In this document: piece by piece, positions 14,403 through 20,291 of the stretch
How positions within the stretch are numbered: position 1 is the stretch's first letter
Layout: each line of letters starts with the position of its first letter
Source of the DNA: an uncultured Oscillospiraceae bacterium
Lineage (GTDB): Bacteria > Bacillota > Clostridia > Oscillospirales > Oscillospiraceae
NCBI GenBank assembly: GCA_900764755.1
Contig: CAAFPE010000038.1
Location: 1 to 27,472, forward strand
Direction: 5' to 3'
DNA length: 27,472 nucleotides
Position numbers and translations under genes: made by a program
Notes under the pieces: model-generated
Told to the model about the DNA's origin: nothing
The model's database searches: none
The model's input: the letters and a program-made list of their open reading frames with translations, nothing else

Positions 14403-16150
14403 CAGCCATCCACTCCTTCCTGCTGGGATCGATAGATCTCCTGATAGATCGCGTTTCCGGCGAGCAGCTGCTCATGGGTGCCGCGGCCGGCGATGCGGCC
14501 ATCATCCAGAATCAGGATCTCATCGGCGTACTGCACGGATGAAATGCGCTGGGCAATGATGATCACAGTCGTGTCCTTCAGATTGGCGGCGAAGGACTGC
14601 CGGATGGAGGCCTCAGTGGCACTGTCCACAGCGGAGGTAGAGTCATCCAAAATGAGCACCTCCGGCTTTCTCAGCATCGCCCGTGCAATGCACAGCCGCT
14701 GCTTCTGTCCGCCGGAGACGTTGGTGCCGCCCTGGGTCAGAACAGTGTCGAAGCCGTCTGGCAGGCCCATAATAAAATCGTAGGCCTGGGCATCCTTAGC
14801 CGCCTGAATCATCTCCTCCTCTGTGGCCTCCGGACGGCCCCAAAGGAGGTTTTCCCGGATGGTCCCAGTAAAGAGCACATTGTTCTGCAGCACCATGCCG
14901 ATGCGGGCCCGCAGCTGCTCCAGGGGGTAGTCCCGCACATCCATCCCGTCCAGAAGCACTGCACCTCCGGTGACGTCATAGAACCTGGGGATCAGATTCA
15001 CCAGGGAGGACTTGCCTGTCCCTGTGCCGCCCACGATGGCCACAAACCGGCCGGGCTCCACAGTGAAGCTGATCTGGGAGAGCACGTCGTCCCCAATTCC
15101 GGCGCGGGCGTATTTGAAGGAGACGTCCCGGAACTCCACCCGGCCCCTGGGCGCCGGGAGCCCGTCCTGGGAGGGGAGCTGCGCCTGGGGCTTGTTTTCC
15201 ACGGAGGGCTCCGCGGAGAGGACCTCGTTGATCCGGTGGGCGCAGGCCTGGGCGCGGGTGAGCTGAAGCAGCGCCATGGCAACCATCATCACGCTCATCA
15301 GGATCTGGAAAATATAGTTGATGAACGCCTGGAGGTCTCCCAGCAGGAAGCCCTCAGCCATGACCATTTTTCCGCCCAGATACAGCACAGCCACGGTGGC
15401 CCCGTTCATCGCCAGCATCATAATGGGCATAATGGCAATGATCTTCATGCCCACGTTCAGCCCGGCCATCATCAGCTCGTCATTGGAGCGCTGGAATTTT
15501 TTCCGCTCGTGGTCCTCCCGGACGAAGGCCTTGACCACCCGGATGGCCACCAGGTTTTCCTGAAGGGCATTGTTCAAGCCGTCGATCTTGGTCTGCATCA
15601 CCTCAAAAAGCCTGGTACAGATCTTCATTAAGATACCGATGGCCAGCATCATCAGCGGGATGACCACCAGCAGCACCACAGCCAGCCGGGGATTGATGGA
15701 AATGCTGATCCCCAGAGCGGCAATGAGCATCACTGGGGCCCGCACCAGCATCCGCAGTCCCATGTTCAGCATCATAGTCATGGCGTTGACATCGTTGGTC
15801 ATGCGGGTGATGAGGGAGGCCGAGGAGAAACGGTCAATGTCCGCGAAGGAGAACTCCTGGACCTTGTCAAAGAGGCATTGGCGCAGGTTTGCACCGAACC
15901 CCTGGCTGGCAAAGGTGGCGTATTTGGCGGAGAACACGCCAAAGGCCATGGACAGTAGGGAGAGGGCTAGCATAACCGCCCCCAGCCGGAAGATATAGGC
16001 CGTGTCTCCTGCGGGGATGGCCACGTCTACGATCTTCGCCATGATCAGCGGCAGGATCAGTTCGCAGATAACCTCCAACGTGATAAAGACAGGGGAACGC
16101 ACCGCCTGCCGCTTATAGCCCTGGAGATGAGTAAGAAACAGGGAAAGCAA
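14402..16150 (-). CDS. ABC exporter subunit A (degenerate ATPase site)
   Basis: A 582-residue half-transporter with six membrane helices (about 15-300) and an ATPase domain (about 335-582). Walker A (Lys380) and the VSGGQ signature are normal, but the catalytic Glu is Asp503 (LILDDSTSA) and the switch His is Gln534 (IAQR). Such changes mark the non-hydrolysing side of heterodimeric exporters such as TM287/288, BmrCD and LmrCD; the partner's LSQGQ completes this degenerate site. The start is TTG at 16150, supported by AAAGGAGG at 16157-16164 inside the end of the MarR gene and by the stop TAA just one base upstream; the next Met is past the first helix. The order MarR, subunit A, subunit B suggests a regulated drug or peptide exporter. 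Confidence 0.93.
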   Translation of the reverse strand: MLSLFLTHLQGYKRQAVRSPVFITLEVICELILPLIMAKIVDVAIPAGDTAYIFRLGAVMLALSLLSMAFGVFSAKYATFASQGFGANLRQCLFDKVQEFSFADIDRFSSASLITRMTNDVNAMTMMLNMGLRMLVRAPVMLIAALGISISINPRLAVVLLVVIPLMMLAIGILMKICTRLFEVMQTKIDGLNNALQENLVAIRVVKAFVREDHERKKFQRSNDELMMAGLNVGMKIIAIMPIMMLAMNGATVAVLYLGGKMVMAEGFLLGDLQAFINYIFQILMSVMMVAMALLQLTRAQACAHRINEVLSAEPSVENKPQAQLPSQDGLPAPRGRVEFRDVSFKYARAGIGDDVLSQISFTVEPGRFVAIVGGTGTGKSSLVNLIPRFYDVTGGAVLLDGMDVRDYPLEQLRARIGMVLQNNVLFTGTIRENLLWGRPEATEEEMIQAAKDAQAYDFIMGLPDGFDTVLTQGGTNVSGGQKQRLCIARAMLRKPEVLILDDSTSAVDSATEASIRQSFAANLKDTTVIIIAQRISSVQYADEILILDDGRIAGRGTHEQLLAGNAIYQEIYRSQQEGVDG

Positions 16151-16151
16151 C

Positions 16152-16631
16152 TTAAGGTTCCTCCTTTGCTGTGGAATGAGGGATAGGATTCCCCCGCAGA
16201 TTGTCCAGCATCCGCAGATAAAAGCTCCTCAGAGCGGCCTGCTCCTCGGTAGACAGGCCGGTGAACGCCCGGCGGGTCACCCGCTGGAGGCAGGCGAAGC
16301 AGTCATCCACCGCCCGCCGGCCCTTGTCGGTCAGCGTGACCCGGTTGCGTCTGGCGTCTCCGGGCTCCGGCTCCCGGCGGATGTACCCCTTTTTCTCCAG
16401 GGATTTCAGCGAGGTTGCCACTGCGGCGGGCGAGACATGGAGCAGCTGCGCCAAATCCCGCTGTGTCTGTCCATCCGTCCCCCTGGTATCCGCAGTACGC
16501 AGGATACACATGAGCATAGGATGTCCCACTTCCTGCAAACCCGCCGCAGCCAGTTCGGTCTGGATGGCGTTTTGGCGGGCCAGGTGGAGTTGATGCTCCA
16601 GAAGGCCCAGATCAAAATCAAAATCTGCCAT
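16152..16631 (-). CDS. MarR family transcriptional regulator
   Basis: A 159-residue winged-helix regulator with the MarR core: QRDLAQLLHVSPAAVATSLKSLEKKGYIRREPEPGDARRNRVTLTDKG, where the recognition helix and the beta-wing (Asp-Ala-Arg-Arg-Asn-Arg) are clear, between N- and C-terminal dimer helices. MarR proteins usually repress neighbouring efflux genes until a ligand binds. It is the first gene of the exporter operon, its stop lying one base before the TTG start of the ABC subunit. GAGGAGGAACA precedes the ATG. A perfect inverted repeat lies just downstream of the predicted transcription start, so autorepression of the whole operon is likely, which is inference from position. Confidence 0.93.
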   Translation of the reverse strand: MADFDFDLGLLEHQLHLARQNAIQTELAAAGLQEVGHPMLMCILRTADTRGTDGQTQRDLAQLLHVSPAAVATSLKSLEKKGYIRREPEPGDARRNRVTLTDKGRRAVDDCFACLQRVTRRAFTGLSTEEQAALRSFYLRMLDNLRGNPIPHSTAKEEP

Positions 16632-16662
16632 TGTTCCTCCTCTCGGTCCGTGCTTTTACATA

Positions 16663-16719
16663 GTTAATCCATTAACGATTAACGCGTTTACATTCTAACA
16701 CCTTTCCGGAAAATGTCAA
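16663..16719 (-). promoter_or_regulatory. marR-ABC operon promoter and MarR operator candidate
   Basis: On the minus strand TTGACA (16714-16719) and TAGAAT (16692-16697) are 16 bases apart. Just after the expected start site is a perfect inverted repeat GTTAATC-N7-GATTAAC (16663-16683). A second palindrome, TTTCCGGAAA (16703-16712), lies in the spacer between the boxes. Confidence 0.7.
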
Positions 16720-16778
16720 GCGAAGGACGACGTAGATTCACAAATGATTCATAATATGCCAAAATTCACCGCAATTTG

Positions 16779-16817
16779 GAACATTCGTTTGACTTTCTGA
16801 GAAAGATATGCTATAAT
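16779..16817 (+). promoter_or_regulatory. lexA promoter with overlapping LexA (DinR) box
   Basis: TTGACT (16789-16794) and TATAAT (16812-16817), 17 bases apart, make a near-consensus promoter. GAACATTCGTTT (16779-16790) fits the Firmicutes LexA box GAAC-N4-GTTC with one mismatch and overlaps the -35 box, so LexA should repress its own gene. Confidence 0.75.
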
Positions 16818-16886
16818 GCCGCCAGGAACGAGAAGCAAATTGACCTTATGTGCCGCCACGGCTGGCCTGCGGGAAGGAGCTTGACC

Positions 16887-17504
16887 ATGGAAACCCTCAC
16901 CCCAAAGCAGCAAAAGATCTATGATTTCATCCAAACCTTCACCGCGGAGCACGGTTATCCCCCCTCGGTGCGGGAGATCGGCGCGGCCATGGGGCTGAAG
17001 TCCCCCTCTACCGTCCACTTTCACCTGAAGGGGCTGGAAGAGGCCGGCATGATCATCAAAGCCGAGGGGAAGACCCGGGCCATCACCCTCCCTGCCGCGC
17101 CCCGGCGGACGGTGGCGGAGGAGTCCAACGCCCGTATGAACCGCATCCCGGTGGTGGGCAACGTAGCTGCCGGCTCTCCCATTCTTGCGGAAGAGTGCAT
17201 CGAGGACTACCTCACCTTTGATACCCAGGGACTCAGCGGCGAGCATTTTGCCCTGCGGGTCCGGGGCGAATCCATGATTGGGGTGGGTATTCTCCCCGAC
17301 GACCTGGTAGTGGTCCACCGTCAACAGGAGGCTCACAGCGGGGAAATCGTGGTGGCGCTGTTCGAGGACGAAGCCACTGTGAAAACCCTGCGCCGCAGGG
17401 ACGACCATACCTGGCTGATGCCGGAGAATCCGGCCTACAATCCCATCGACGGCACACACGCCCAGATCGTGGGTAAGGTGGTCGCCGTGGTCCGGCGCTA
17501 TTGA
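16887..17504 (+). CDS. lexA: LexA repressor of the SOS response
   Basis: A 205-residue repressor with an N-terminal winged helix (residues 1-70; PPSVREIGAAMGLKSPSTVHFHLKGLEEAG) and a C-terminal self-cleavage domain. The scissile bond is Ala95-Gly96 (VAAGSP), and the serine-lysine pair is Ser129 (GESMIG) and Lys166 (ATVKTL), the same 37-residue spacing as in E. coli LexA. DNA damage, through RecA filaments, triggers self-cleavage and releases SOS genes. I chose the ATG at 16887, preceded by GGGAAGGAG, over a longer frame from 16776 that would start upstream of the -35 box. It is a single gene, divergent from the MarR operon and closed by a shared hairpin downstream. Confidence 0.96.
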   Translation: METLTPKQQKIYDFIQTFTAEHGYPPSVREIGAAMGLKSPSTVHFHLKGLEEAGMIIKAEGKTRAITLPAAPRRTVAEESNARMNRIPVVGNVAAGSPILAEECIEDYLTFDTQGLSGEHFALRVRGESMIGVGILPDDLVVVHRQQEAHSGEIVVALFEDEATVKTLRRRDDHTWLMPENPAYNPIDGTHAQIVGKVVAVVRRY

Positions 17505-17522
17505 TTGGATATACAAATCAAA

Positions 17523-17554
17523 ATGGGAGCTCCCGCAGATGCGGGGGCTCCCAT
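17523..17554. terminator. Hairpin terminator between lexA and the response regulator operon
   Basis: A 14-bp stem (17523-17536 with 17541-17554, loop AGAT, one G-T pair). On the minus strand it is followed by TTTGATTTG, consistent with ending the response regulator operon. On the plus strand the T tract is poor, so it would be a weaker stop for lexA. Confidence 0.7.
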
Positions 17555-17561
17555 GATCCAT

Positions 17562-18239
17562 TCATGATTGTTTCTCAAATCGGTAACCGATTCCACGCAG
17601 GGTAACGATCCGGTCATTATAGGGCATGATGGCCCGGCGCACCTGCTTGATGTGGGTATCCAGGGTGCGGGTGTCCTCAGGGAGATCGCCGCCCCAGACG
17701 GTGTCCAGAATCTTTTTCCGGGAAAAGACCACATCCGGATTGGCGGCCAGCAGGGCCAGCACATCAAATTCCTTCGGCGTCAGGCTGACCTGGTTCCCAT
17801 CCACCAGAACCCTGCGGGCGATCAGATCAATATAGATGCCATCCTGCTCAATGCTTCGCTGGCGCATGGAGTCCAACAGTGGGCCACGCTTCATAATGGC
17901 GGAGATACGCAGCATCAGTTCCCGGGGCGAGAAGGGCTTGACTACATAGTCATCCGCCCCAAGCTCCAGCCCGCGGATCCGGTCAGCCTCGTCTCCCCGC
18001 TCAGATAAAATCAAAATTGGAACCTGTGAAAAGCTGCGGATCGTCTGACAGACGGTAAATCCATCCATCTCCGGCAGCATCACGGCGAGAATCACGAAAT
18101 CAAATGCGCTCTGCCGACAGAGAGCCACGGCGGTATAGCCGTCACTGGCCTCGGCTACATCATATCCCTCCAGCCGGGCATGGCGCCCGATCTGAGCCCG
18201 GACGGCCATATCGCCGTCTACTACCAGGATACGCTTCAT
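17562..18239 (-). CDS. OmpR/PhoB-type response regulator with altered phosphorylation site
   Basis: A 225-residue regulator with an N-terminal receiver domain (1-120) and a C-terminal winged helix (about 128-223; LTPKEFDVLALLAANPDVVFSRKKILDTVW and HIKQVRRAI...RGIGYRFE). The DNA-binding half looks intact. In the receiver the phospho-acceptor Asp is replaced by Ala52 (VILAVMLPEMDG, codon GCC), and the acidic pair normally DD is Asp8-Gly9. The conserved Lys (DDYVVKPF) remains, and Ser takes the Thr position. It should therefore not be switched by ordinary phosphorylation. No histidine kinase is adjacent. The start at 18239 has AGGAGG seven bases upstream. It follows the WYL gene by 30 bases and is the last gene of the operon. 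Confidence 0.92.
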   Translation of the reverse strand: MKRILVVDGDMAVRAQIGRHARLEGYDVAEASDGYTAVALCRQSAFDFVILAVMLPEMDGFTVCQTIRSFSQVPILILSERGDEADRIRGLELGADDYVVKPFSPRELMLRISAIMKRGPLLDSMRQRSIEQDGIYIDLIARRVLVDGNQVSLTPKEFDVLALLAANPDVVFSRKKILDTVWGGDLPEDTRTLDTHIKQVRRAIMPYNDRIVTLRGIGYRFEKQS

Positions 18240-18269
18240 AGAAGTACCTCCTCTCGATTTCTGAATCAT

Positions 18270-19265
18270 CTATTGATCTTGGAGATATTTGGCCTGGACC
18301 AGGCGGAGCCTTTCCCGATATTCGGCAACGGCCCGGGGCGGCGCAATGAGCGTGAGCTCCGTCTCCAGCGCAAACAGCCAGCCAAAAAACTGGGGGCTCA
18401 GCACCAGAGGAATGCTGACCGTGAAGTGCTCCGGTCCATCCGGAATCAGGATCACGTCCTGACCAAAGCGGTCCAGGACCACGCCCACCATGGCGCGTGT
18501 TCCCCGCAGTGTGACAGTCATCTCTTCTCCGCTGTACATTCCAAAATGCTTCTGTCCGTACGCGGCAATATCAAAGGCTGGGTATTGCTCTGTTCCCTCC
18601 AGGGGCAGGTCTGTGACGGCAATCTCCATCATTTTGTCCACACGGTAGTGGCGCATCTCCCGGTATGCACTGTCGTACGCCACCAGATAGTAGTTGTCAT
18701 TGTTCCAAATCAGGCCGTATGGGGAGACAGTATACCGCTGTCCCCCGCGGCGCAGGACCTTCCTCCGCTGGATGTCATAGTCAAAATACTGAAAGGAGAT
18801 GGCGCGCCGGGCAGCAATGGCAGTGTGGAGCCGGTCCACATTGAAGTAGATGCTCTCATTCATCACCTTGACCCGGCCGCTGACGAACACCTGCCGCTGC
18901 AGCTGACGGGCCTGGTATACGCTGGCCAGCCGCTCCAGCTTGCGGATCAGTGCGTCACTCTTCCGCCGGGTGATGAACCGCGAGGACTGGACTGCGTCCA
19001 CCAGCAGCTTAAGCTCCGGCAGTTCAAAGTCACGGGCTCCTACAAACCATCCGGGGTGCCTGCCCTTCCGGCATTGGACATCTAAGCCAAAGCGGGAAAG
19101 GGCTTCCAGATCGTCATAAATGCTCTTTCGCTCCGCCTGAATGTCATAATGAGCCAGCTGGGAGATCAACTCCTGCACAGTCAGTGGATGCTCCTCATCG
19201 GTCTGCTGGGTGAGGATCTGACACAGATACAGCAGCTTTAGCTTCTGGTTGGCACTCCGCGCCAT
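18270..19265 (-). CDS. WYL domain transcriptional regulator
   Basis: A 331-residue regulator with an N-terminal winged helix (about 1-75; KLKLLYLCQILTQ...LTVQELISQLAHYDIQAERKSIYDDLEAL) and a WYL domain from about 140 to 220 (ISFQYFDYD...YTVSPYGLIWNNDNYYLVAYD...RHYRVDKM), then the C-terminal extension typical of the family. WYL domains bind nucleic acid or small ligands and many such proteins respond to DNA damage or nucleotide signals. The start at 19265 is preceded by GGAGGTGG; the longer frame to 19490 overlaps the ArsC-like gene and was rejected. It lies 25 bases after that gene and 30 before the response regulator, so the three appear to be one operon. Confidence 0.92.
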   Translation of the reverse strand: MARSANQKLKLLYLCQILTQQTDEEHPLTVQELISQLAHYDIQAERKSIYDDLEALSRFGLDVQCRKGRHPGWFVGARDFELPELKLLVDAVQSSRFITRRKSDALIRKLERLASVYQARQLQRQVFVSGRVKVMNESIYFNVDRLHTAIAARRAISFQYFDYDIQRRKVLRRGGQRYTVSPYGLIWNNDNYYLVAYDSAYREMRHYRVDKMMEIAVTDLPLEGTEQYPAFDIAAYGQKHFGMYSGEEMTVTLRGTRAMVGVVLDRFGQDVILIPDGPEHFTVSIPLVLSPQFFGWLFALETELTLIAPPRAVAEYRERLRLVQAKYLQDQ

Positions 19266-19290
19266 AGTGGACCACCTCCGCAGGATTAGA

Positions 19291-19623
19291 TCAGGACCAG
19301 GATGCCCAGATCTCAGGGCAGTAGCCCACTGTGGCCTGCCTTCCGTTCCGGACGATGGGGGTACGGAGCAGGGCAGGATCCTGGAACAGCTTGTCCAGCT
19401 TGGCCTGATCACTGGCCAGATACTGGAGCAGCACAGCGTCCGGATGTCCAGGCTCCACCAGTGCCTCCAAGCCGACAGCCTGACACACACTGTTCAACTC
19501 CCCCCGGCTCATGCCGTACTTTTTCAAATCGATGGACTGAAAGCGGATCCGCCGCTCCTTGAACCAGCGCTCCGCCTTTTTCGTATCAAAGCTCTTAGAG
19601 CTTCCAAAAATCTGGATATTCAT
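19291..19623 (-). CDS. ArsC/Spx-like thioredoxin-fold protein lacking the N-terminal cysteine
   Basis: A 110-residue protein of the ArsC/Spx superfamily: IQIFGSSKSFDTKKAERWFKERRI at the start, LDKLFQDPALLRTPIVRNGRQATVGY in the C-terminal half. In relatives the loop after the first strand carries a reactive Cys (arsenate reductase, or the CxxC of Spx). Here the loop is Gly-Ser-Ser-Lys-Ser and there is no Cys until the middle of the protein (about residue 47), so neither arsenate reduction nor an Spx-type disulfide switch at this loop is expected. A regulatory or RNA-polymerase-binding role is possible but unproven. GGGAGG seven bases before the ATG supports the start. It is the first gene of the three-gene regulatory operon. 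Confidence 0.85.
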   Translation of the reverse strand: MNIQIFGSSKSFDTKKAERWFKERRIRFQSIDLKKYGMSRGELNSVCQAVGLEALVEPGHPDAVLLQYLASDQAKLDKLFQDPALLRTPIVRNGRQATVGYCPEIWASWS

Positions 19624-19815
19624 ACATGGACCTCCCTAGGACCGGCGAAGAGGACTCGGAGCACTGGAACAGGGCAAGTTCCCTGAAACAGAGGGGCAAA
19701 ACGGCAGAAATCGGCCGTAACAGCAGAACATCTGCACCGCAGAGCCCGAAATCTCTGTTCCGTTTTCCAGTTCTCCATTGGGAGTCCCCCTTCCTCCACT
19801 GAATTTACTGGGAAA

Positions 19816-19844
19816 AGTATACCATATTTTGCCGGGAGAGACAA
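19816..19844 (-). promoter_or_regulatory. Promoter of the ArsC-like/WYL/response regulator operon
   Basis: On the minus strand TTGTCT (19839-19844) and an extended -10, TGG-TATACT (-10 box 19816-19821), are 17 bases apart. The predicted leader before the first gene is about 185 bases and shows no riboswitch I can recognise. Confidence 0.65.
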
Positions 19845-19920
19845 GATGCTTCCCACAAGAAACGCAGGTTTTCCAGAAAACTGTCAACTTGGCAAACTTT
19901 CTGTCAGATTTTGTTTCAGA

Positions 19921-19951
19921 GGTATACAGCAGAGGAAAGTTGTGGTATACT
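19921..19951 (+). promoter_or_regulatory. Candidate upstream promoter toward RNase J, with GGTATAC repeats
   Basis: TGG-TATACT (-10 box 19946-19951) is an extended -10 facing right, without a clear -35 box. GGTATAC occurs at 19921-19927 and 19944-19950, 23 bases apart, and again in inverted orientation at 19817-19823 in the divergent promoter. These could be shared regulator sites or simply similar -10 boxes. Confidence 0.4.
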
Positions 19952-19973
19952 AAATTTAATATTATTCCCAGAT

Positions 19974-20235
19974 GGGCCGCTCTTTGCTGTGCGGCCCCAG
20001 AGTGAATTTATGCGCGGATGGAGCGCTCGAGCCGCTGTGCTCGCCCCCCGCGTTTAAATAGTGCATCCCTAAGCCGTGCAGAACAGGCCGGACAGGACTG
20101 CACCGGGCGTATCAAATATTTCCCCAAAGACGAAGAACGACCAATCTCCCCAGGCGAGGCAGGGCCGCGGGAGAAGGCTCCTTCGTCTGGTCGTTGTGCA
20201 CAGCACACGAAGCTGCTTGGGTTATTTTGCGCCTG
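19974..20235 (+). ncRNA. Structured non-coding leader or small RNA upstream of RNase J
   Basis: No protein-coding frame with a ribosome binding site is convincing here, but hairpins are dense: GGGCCGC/GCGGCCC (19974-19980 with 19991-19997), CGCGG/CCGCG (20013-20017 with 20048-20052), GTGCAG/CTGCAC (20076-20081 with 20098-20103) and TCTCCC/GGGAGA (20145-20150 with 20169-20174). Around the last stem two outer pairings exclude one another: 20129-20135 with 20181-20187, or 20136-20143 with 20188-20195. I do not recognise an Rfam class by eye; a 6S-like RNA or a 5' regulatory leader are possible. Confidence 0.4.
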
Positions 20236-20264
20236 TTGACAATAAAATTGTAATATGATGTAGT
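20236..20264 (+). promoter_or_regulatory. Candidate proximal promoter of RNase J
   Basis: TTGACA (20236-20241) is followed after 17 bases by TGTAGT (20259-20264). The -35 box is perfect but the -10 box is poor, so this promoter may be weak or activated. Confidence 0.45.
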
Positions 20265-20291
20265 GATCAGAAAGGAAGTAACGAAAATTTT

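Noticed and set aside
16776..16886. Upstream extension of lexA
   Set aside because: It includes the LexA box, the -35 and the -10 boxes; homology begins at the ATG at 16887, which has its own ribosome binding site.
19624..19887. Short minus-strand frames upstream of the ArsC-like gene
   Set aside because: They lie in the leader and promoter of that operon, lack domains, and are not preceded by convincing ribosome binding sites.
19882..19887. TTGACA on the minus strand as a -35 box for the ArsC-like operon
   Set aside because: No -10 box lies 16-18 bases away; the TTGTCT/TATACT pair at 19816-19844 is a better promoter.
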